Below are positions 6,063 through 9,768 of a DNA stretch of 9,768 nt, in pieces. Numbering within the stretch: position 1 is the stretch's first letter; every line of letters starts with the position of its first letter. Below the pieces are notes generated by a model, which searched no databases, had not been told where the DNA came from, and saw nothing but the letters and a program-made list of their open reading frames with translations. The DNA is from CAYVKM01 sp964452045 (lineage in GTDB: Bacteria; Calditrichota; Calditrichia; RBG-13-44-9). The position numbers were made by a program, and so were the translations under genes. The DNA lies in NCBI GenBank assembly GCA_964452045.1, contig CAYVKM010000115.1, forward strand, positions 1 to 9,768, given 5' to 3'.

Positions 6063-8214
6063 AAAGAAACAGCAAGAGAATGATATTAGTAACACCATTC
6101 TGGAATTTTTACAGAAACGCAGAGGGAAGAGTTTTAAGGCAAAGGAAATTTCCCACGCCCTGCACGTGCATAAAAACAATTATCATACTTTTCGGGATGC
6201 CCTGAGAATGCTTGCCCGCAAGGGTAAAATTGCCCGGCTGAAAACCGGACGATTCACCCTCCCCTCCACCCTACAAAAGGTGGTCGGGAAAATTCAATTG
6301 ACCAGAAAAGGTTTCGGATTTGTAACCGACGAAAGGACCGGGGAGGAAATTTTTATTCCGGCTCAGCACCTGAACACTGCCCTTAATGATGATGTGGTGG
6401 AAGTTCAGCTTTTTGCTGTCTCGCGCGGGAAAAGCAAAGAAGGCCAGATCACTGCCATCCGGGAACGTGGGCATCGCGTATTCGTTGGTACCTATCATAA
6501 AAGTGAATATTACGGATTTGTCGTCGCCGATAATCGCCGGGTCTATCGCGATTTCTATATCCAGCCACAAAATAATGCCGGTGCCAAACATGGACAAAAA
6601 GTGGTGGTGGAATTCTTGAAATGGGATACCGCTTCATTGAATCCGGAAGGTAAAATTACTGAAATTTTAGGATTCCCAGATGAACCCGGTGTAGATGTGG
6701 TCAGTGTTCTCAAGGGATTTGAACTACCGGTACAGTTTCCTGCAGTGGTTGAGAAGGAGGCCAAACAAATCGAACTTCATCTTTCCAAAAATCTGCTGGA
6801 GCAACGCTTAGACCTGCGAGACGAACTGATCTTTACCATCGATCCGGTGGACGCCAAGGATTTCGATGATGCGGTTTCGCTCAAGCGACTGGAGAACGGA
6901 AATTATCAGTTAGGCGTACACATCGCAGATGTCAGTCACTTTGTTACCGAAGGATCGTTGATCGACAAAGAAGCCTTCCTCCGGGGAACCAGCATTTATC
7001 TGGTGGACCGGGTGGTCCCCATGTTGCCGGAACACCTCTCTAATGAATTATGCAGTTTGCAACCGGAAGTGGACAAACTCACCTTCAGTTGTATTATGGA
7101 GATTTCCGGTGAAGGTGAAGTCATCAATTACGAATTAAAACCCTCCATCATCAACAGCAAACGCCGATTTTCCTACGAAGAGGTCCAAGGAATTATCGAT
7201 AACCAAACTTCGACCGATCCTTATGCCGGAGTCCTGCGGGAAATGAGGGATTTCAGCCTGAAACTCCGACGGATACGGGAGCAGATGGGCAGCATCGATT
7301 TCGAAACACCGGAGGTTCGGTTTGTCTTAAATGAAAAAGGCAAACCCACGGAAATTATTCCCATCGAACGTCTGCAGAGCCATCAACTCATCGAAGAGTT
7401 TATGCTCATGGCCAATAAAACCGTGGCCCGGCATATTTCGGTGATATCCCAAAAAGGTAAACCGCTACCATTTATCTACCGGGTACACGAAAAACCGGAT
7501 AATGATAAAATTACCACCTTTGAGAACTTCCTCAATGCCCTGGATTTTAAAATAAAGATCCCGCGTAATATCTCGCCGGCTCAATTTCAGGAAATCATGA
7601 ACGGTGTTCTTGGCACCAAGGATGACATACTGATCAAGGAAGTGGCCCTTCGGACCATGATGAAGGCCATATATGACATTAAGAATGTCGGGCACTTCGG
7701 ACTGGCTTTTACCGACTACACCCATTTTACCTCGCCCATCCGCCGGTATCCCGATTTGGAGGTTCATCGGTTGATCAAACTTTATAATAAGCCGGTCGAA
7801 CGGGGAAATCTGAATAGTTTAGAGAAGCACCTGAAAAAGGTGAGCGATCACAGTTCCGACCGGGAACGGGTGGCTTTGGAAGCGGAAAGAGAAAGTACCA
7901 AAATCAAACAGGTGGAGTGGATTGCCGATTATGTCGGTAAAAATTTCGAGGGTCTTATTTCCGGGGTTACCGCCTACGGACTTTTTGTGGAAATTACTCC
8001 ATATCTGATTGAGGGCTTTATCCGGCTGGAGGATATGGAAGATGATTATTACCTGTTTGATCAGAAAAGATACTCGCTGGTGGGAAAAGAGTTCGGAAAA
8101 GTATACCGTCTGGGTGACGAAATTAAGATCCGGGTGAAGCAGGTTAACCGCGAAATCAACCAGGTTGACTTTGTGCTAAATGACGCCGCCCCAAGTGATC
8201 AGGATGTCGAATAA
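6055..8214 (+). CDS. rnr: Ribonuclease R (3'-5' exoribonuclease)
   Basis: RNase R degrades RNA from the 3' end and can work through secondary structure; it acts in rRNA quality control, mRNA decay and clearance of stalled messages. The 719-residue protein shows the full domain order. A winged-helix domain lies at about 10-70 and two OB/cold-shock domains at about 75-215 (GFGFVTDERTGEEIFIP in the first, YYGFVVADNR in the second). The RNB catalytic domain spans about 245-600, and a C-terminal S1 domain about 630-712 (GLISGVTAYGLFVEI). The metal-binding aspartates D263, D269, D271 and D272 lie in TIDPVDAKDFDDAV. HFTSPIRRYPDLEVHR at 557-572 is the conserved RNB motif. The long basic tail of E. 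coli RNase R (813 aa) is absent and the C-terminus is acidic; such short forms are common. AAAGG six bases before the ATG serves as ribosome binding site inside prmC. The annotation as RNase R rather than RNase II rests on the N-terminal winged helix and length. Confidence 0.96.
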   Translation: MSRKKQQENDISNTILEFLQKRRGKSFKAKEISHALHVHKNNYHTFRDALRMLARKGKIARLKTGRFTLPSTLQKVVGKIQLTRKGFGFVTDERTGEEIFIPAQHLNTALNDDVVEVQLFAVSRGKSKEGQITAIRERGHRVFVGTYHKSEYYGFVVADNRRVYRDFYIQPQNNAGAKHGQKVVVEFLKWDTASLNPEGKITEILGFPDEPGVDVVSVLKGFELPVQFPAVVEKEAKQIELHLSKNLLEQRLDLRDELIFTIDPVDAKDFDDAVSLKRLENGNYQLGVHIADVSHFVTEGSLIDKEAFLRGTSIYLVDRVVPMLPEHLSNELCSLQPEVDKLTFSCIMEISGEGEVINYELKPSIINSKRRFSYEEVQGIIDNQTSTDPYAGVLREMRDFSLKLRRIREQMGSIDFETPEVRFVLNEKGKPTEIIPIERLQSHQLIEEFMLMANKTVARHISVISQKGKPLPFIYRVHEKPDNDKITTFENFLNALDFKIKIPRNISPAQFQEIMNGVLGTKDDILIKEVALRTMMKAIYDIKNVGHFGLAFTDYTHFTSPIRRYPDLEVHRLIKLYNKPVERGNLNSLEKHLKKVSDHSSDRERVALEAERESTKIKQVEWIADYVGKNFEGLISGVTAYGLFVEITPYLIEGFIRLEDMEDDYYLFDQKRYSLVGKEFGKVYRLGDEIKIRVKQVNREINQVDFVLNDAAPSDQDVE

Positions 8215-8292
8215 AGTATTCCAAAAATTACTTTTCTTTACCCAGACTGATAGTATTTGTTAATCCCTCTTGTTATTTATCCCAATCCGTGG

Positions 8293-8323
8293 TTAACTTT
8301 TTTTGGGTTAAGTCGTATATAAA
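8293..8323 (+). promoter_or_regulatory. Possible promoter before lptD
   Basis: TTAACT (8293-8298) and TATATA (8316-8321) are 17 bases apart and each matches the sigma70 consensus at four of six positions. The overlapping TATAAA (8318-8323) matches at five but at a 19-base spacing. The site lies in the 154-base gap between rnr and lptD, where a new promoter would be expected. No hairpin terminator for rnr was seen in this gap, so read-through from upstream is also possible. Confidence 0.35.
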
Positions 8324-8368
8324 ACGAGTTCCAAAGCACTTTTACGGATAACAACCGGGGTTGAACTT

Positions 8369-9768
8369 TTGGGAAAACCATCCACAGTTTCTTTTAGCAT
8401 GCTGTTCGTCTGGTTCATCCTTTTTATTCAGACAACCTCCAGCCTTTCCCAGATAACAACCCCATCCGATACCAGTTCAATCCCAACAGATAGCAGCCAG
8501 GCAGTGGCTTCCAAAAAGAAATCGGATCTCGAAGGACCGGTGAACTATTCCGCTGAAAAAATTACTTTCTCACTGGACGGAAAAAAAACCTATCTGGAGG
8601 GGAATGTAAAAATCAAATACCTCACTATGGATTTAGAGGCCGGCAAGGTTGTAATCAATTGGGAGACGAACAATATGCTGGCAACCGGGGTGGCGGACAG
8701 TACCGATTCCCTGGGTAACCCGATTTATAAAGGTTTACCCATTTTCAATGAAAAAGGAAACGAGCCAATATATGGAACGGAACTGCAATACAATTTCAAG
8801 AACCAACGCGGAAAAATAACCAGCGGCAAAACGGCGATGGAACCAGGTTATTATCGGGGGGAAGATATTGCCAAGGTCGGAAAAAAAACCCTGCTGGTTA
8901 AAAACGGTTATTTTACAAGTTGCGACAGCGTTGATAATCCTCATTATTATTTCAAAAGTTCTGAAATGCGCATTCTCATGCGGAAACGGGCAGTGGCAAA
9001 ACCGATTATCATGTATATTGAGGATGTTCCGATATTTGCAATCCCCTTCGGGGTATTTCCCATGGAAAGAGGGAGGCGTTCCGGTCTGATTATCCCGTCT
9101 TTCGGGAGCAGTAATTACGGGGGAAATTATCTGCGGCATCTAGGCTTTTACTGGGCGGCTTCGGATTATTGGGATGCTACGCTGCTGACTAATTTTTATG
9201 AACGAACCGGTGTGGCTTATGAGGGGGAACTTCGCTACAAGAAAAGATATTCTCTCTCCGGCAATGTGAACGGCAGATTCGCCCCAAAGGATGTCACCAC
9301 CGGGCAGAAACGGCAGCGCTGGAGTCTCAATTTCAGGCACGACCAGACCATAAATGAAACAACATCGTTTAATGCTTCCGGCTCCTTTGTGAGTGATCAA
9401 ACCTTTTTACAACAGTACTCACATAATCTTCAGGATCGGCTGGATCAGGTATTGCAGACCAACGCCACATTTTCCAAACGCTGGCCGTCCAGTAAGAACG
9501 GGCTTTCAGCCAGCGTGAGCCGGACCGAAAACCTTCAGACCGGCAACCTGGACTATACCTTGCCCCGGTTGTCATTCAGCCATTCTCAAACCAATATCAT
9601 CCCATTTGATCCGGGAAAATCGGTTAAAAGAAAATGGTACCACGACATTTACTACAATTACAGCAGCAATTTCACCTCGACCGGCAGCAAGACTTTACAG
9701 CAGACCAGCGATACAACTTCCTTTTTTCAGAAACAAAGCCGAACCGGCTGGCAGCACAATATTGCCCT
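8369..9768 (+). CDS. lptD: LPS-assembly outer-membrane protein LptD/OstA family (3' end missing)
   Basis: LptD is the outer-membrane beta-barrel that inserts lipopolysaccharide into the outer leaflet. An open frame runs to the window end: 466 codons, with no stop. From TTG 8369 the N-terminus reads MGKPSTVSFSMLFVWFILFI, a signal peptide with one lysine and a hydrophobic core at 12-20; cleavage after about residue 27 (SLS-Q) is plausible. An OstA-like beta-jellyroll follows at about 56-160 (NYSAEKITFSLDGKKTYLEG, then MDLEAGKVVINWETNNMLATG). NGYFTSCDSVDNPHYYFKS, IEDVPIFAIPFGVFPMERG and RSGLIIPSFG are strong LptD signatures of FCB-type proteins. After them come alternating aromatic strands of the barrel. 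GGGG eight bases before TTG 8369 supports that start; ATG 8399 has no ribosome binding site and would lose the positive charge of the signal. FCB LptD proteins are usually longer, so much of the barrel lies beyond the window. Confidence 0.9.
   Translation, partial: MGKPSTVSFSMLFVWFILFIQTTSSLSQITTPSDTSSIPTDSSQAVASKKKSDLEGPVNYSAEKITFSLDGKKTYLEGNVKIKYLTMDLEAGKVVINWETNNMLATGVADSTDSLGNPIYKGLPIFNEKGNEPIYGTELQYNFKNQRGKITSGKTAMEPGYYRGEDIAKVGKKTLLVKNGYFTSCDSVDNPHYYFKSSEMRILMRKRAVAKPIIMYIEDVPIFAIPFGVFPMERGRRSGLIIPSFGSSNYGGNYLRHLGFYWAASDYWDATLLTNFYERTGVAYEGELRYKKRYSLSGNVNGRFAPKDVTTGQKRQRWSLNFRHDQTINETTSFNASGSFVSDQTFLQQYSHNLQDRLDQVLQTNATFSKRWPSSKNGLSASVSRTENLQTGNLDYTLPRLSFSHSQTNIIPFDPGKSVKRKWYHDIYYNYSSNFTSTGSKTLQQTSDTTSFFQKQSRTGWQHNIA

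Noticed and set aside
8281..8311. CCCAA...TTGGG pairing and two copies of GGTTAA (8291-8296 and 8306-8311) after rnr as a terminator or operator
   Set aside because: The five-base arms are separated by a 17-base loop and the T-run is inside the loop, not after the stem. The direct repeat is too short to be meaningful alone.
8735..9575. Several minus-strand and one plus-strand short frames (8735-9139, 9140-9400, 9369-9575 on minus; 8868-9089 on plus)
   Set aside because: All are covered by the continuous lptD frame, which runs from 8369 past the window end and carries LptD signatures. They look prominent only because lptD has no stop in the window.
1..9768. Search by eye for CRISPR arrays, tRNA or rRNA genes, transposases and tandem repeats
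   Set aside because: None was seen; gaps between genes are all below 160 bases and the coding regions are ordinary core genes.

Overview
The window looks like a piece of the core chromosome of a Gram-negative (diderm) bacterium, probably in or near the FCB group (Calditrichota, Marinimicrobia or KSB1-like lineages). Three observations lead there, and the placement is inference. The last gene is an LptD/OstA outer-membrane protein of the type common in FCB bacteria. Rho is compact (416 aa) and lacks the long N-terminal insertion typical of Bacteroidota Rho. Base composition is roughly balanced with many CCGG-rich codons. Every gene lies on the + strand and coding density is high. I see no mobile element, CRISPR array, tRNA or rRNA.

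Layout. 1-1142: 3' part of folC (folate polyglutamylation). 1143-1288: AT-rich gap with a possible promoter, then rho with a clear ribosome binding site. 2540-2687: leader of rpmE with a hairpin next to a strong AGGAGGT site, then rpmE (ribosomal protein L31, zinc-binding form). 2913-2951: a convincing hairpin terminator. 2983-8214: a tight run of DUF1385/YqhQ membrane protein, prfA (RF1), prmC (RF1 glutamine methyltransferase) and rnr (RNase R), with the prmC stop overlapping the rnr start. 8215-8368: gap with a possible promoter. 8369-9768: 5' part of lptD, cut by the window end.

How the genes fit together. The central block groups functions that end and clean up gene expression: Rho ends transcription, RF1 ends translation at UAA/UAG, PrmC methylates the GGQ glutamine of RF1, and RNase R degrades structured or defective RNA. 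L31 sits at the ribosomal subunit interface. DUF1385 is the one member whose job is not understood, although the family often neighbours rpmE, prfA and prmC in other bacteria. folC and lptD belong to other pathways and flank the block.

I did not find a previously undescribed system. The points most worth a second look are an in-frame A_AAA_AAG slippery heptamer in the lysine-rich linker of the DUF1385 gene, the rpmE leader hairpin, and the terminator placed only about 30 bases before the DUF1385 start.
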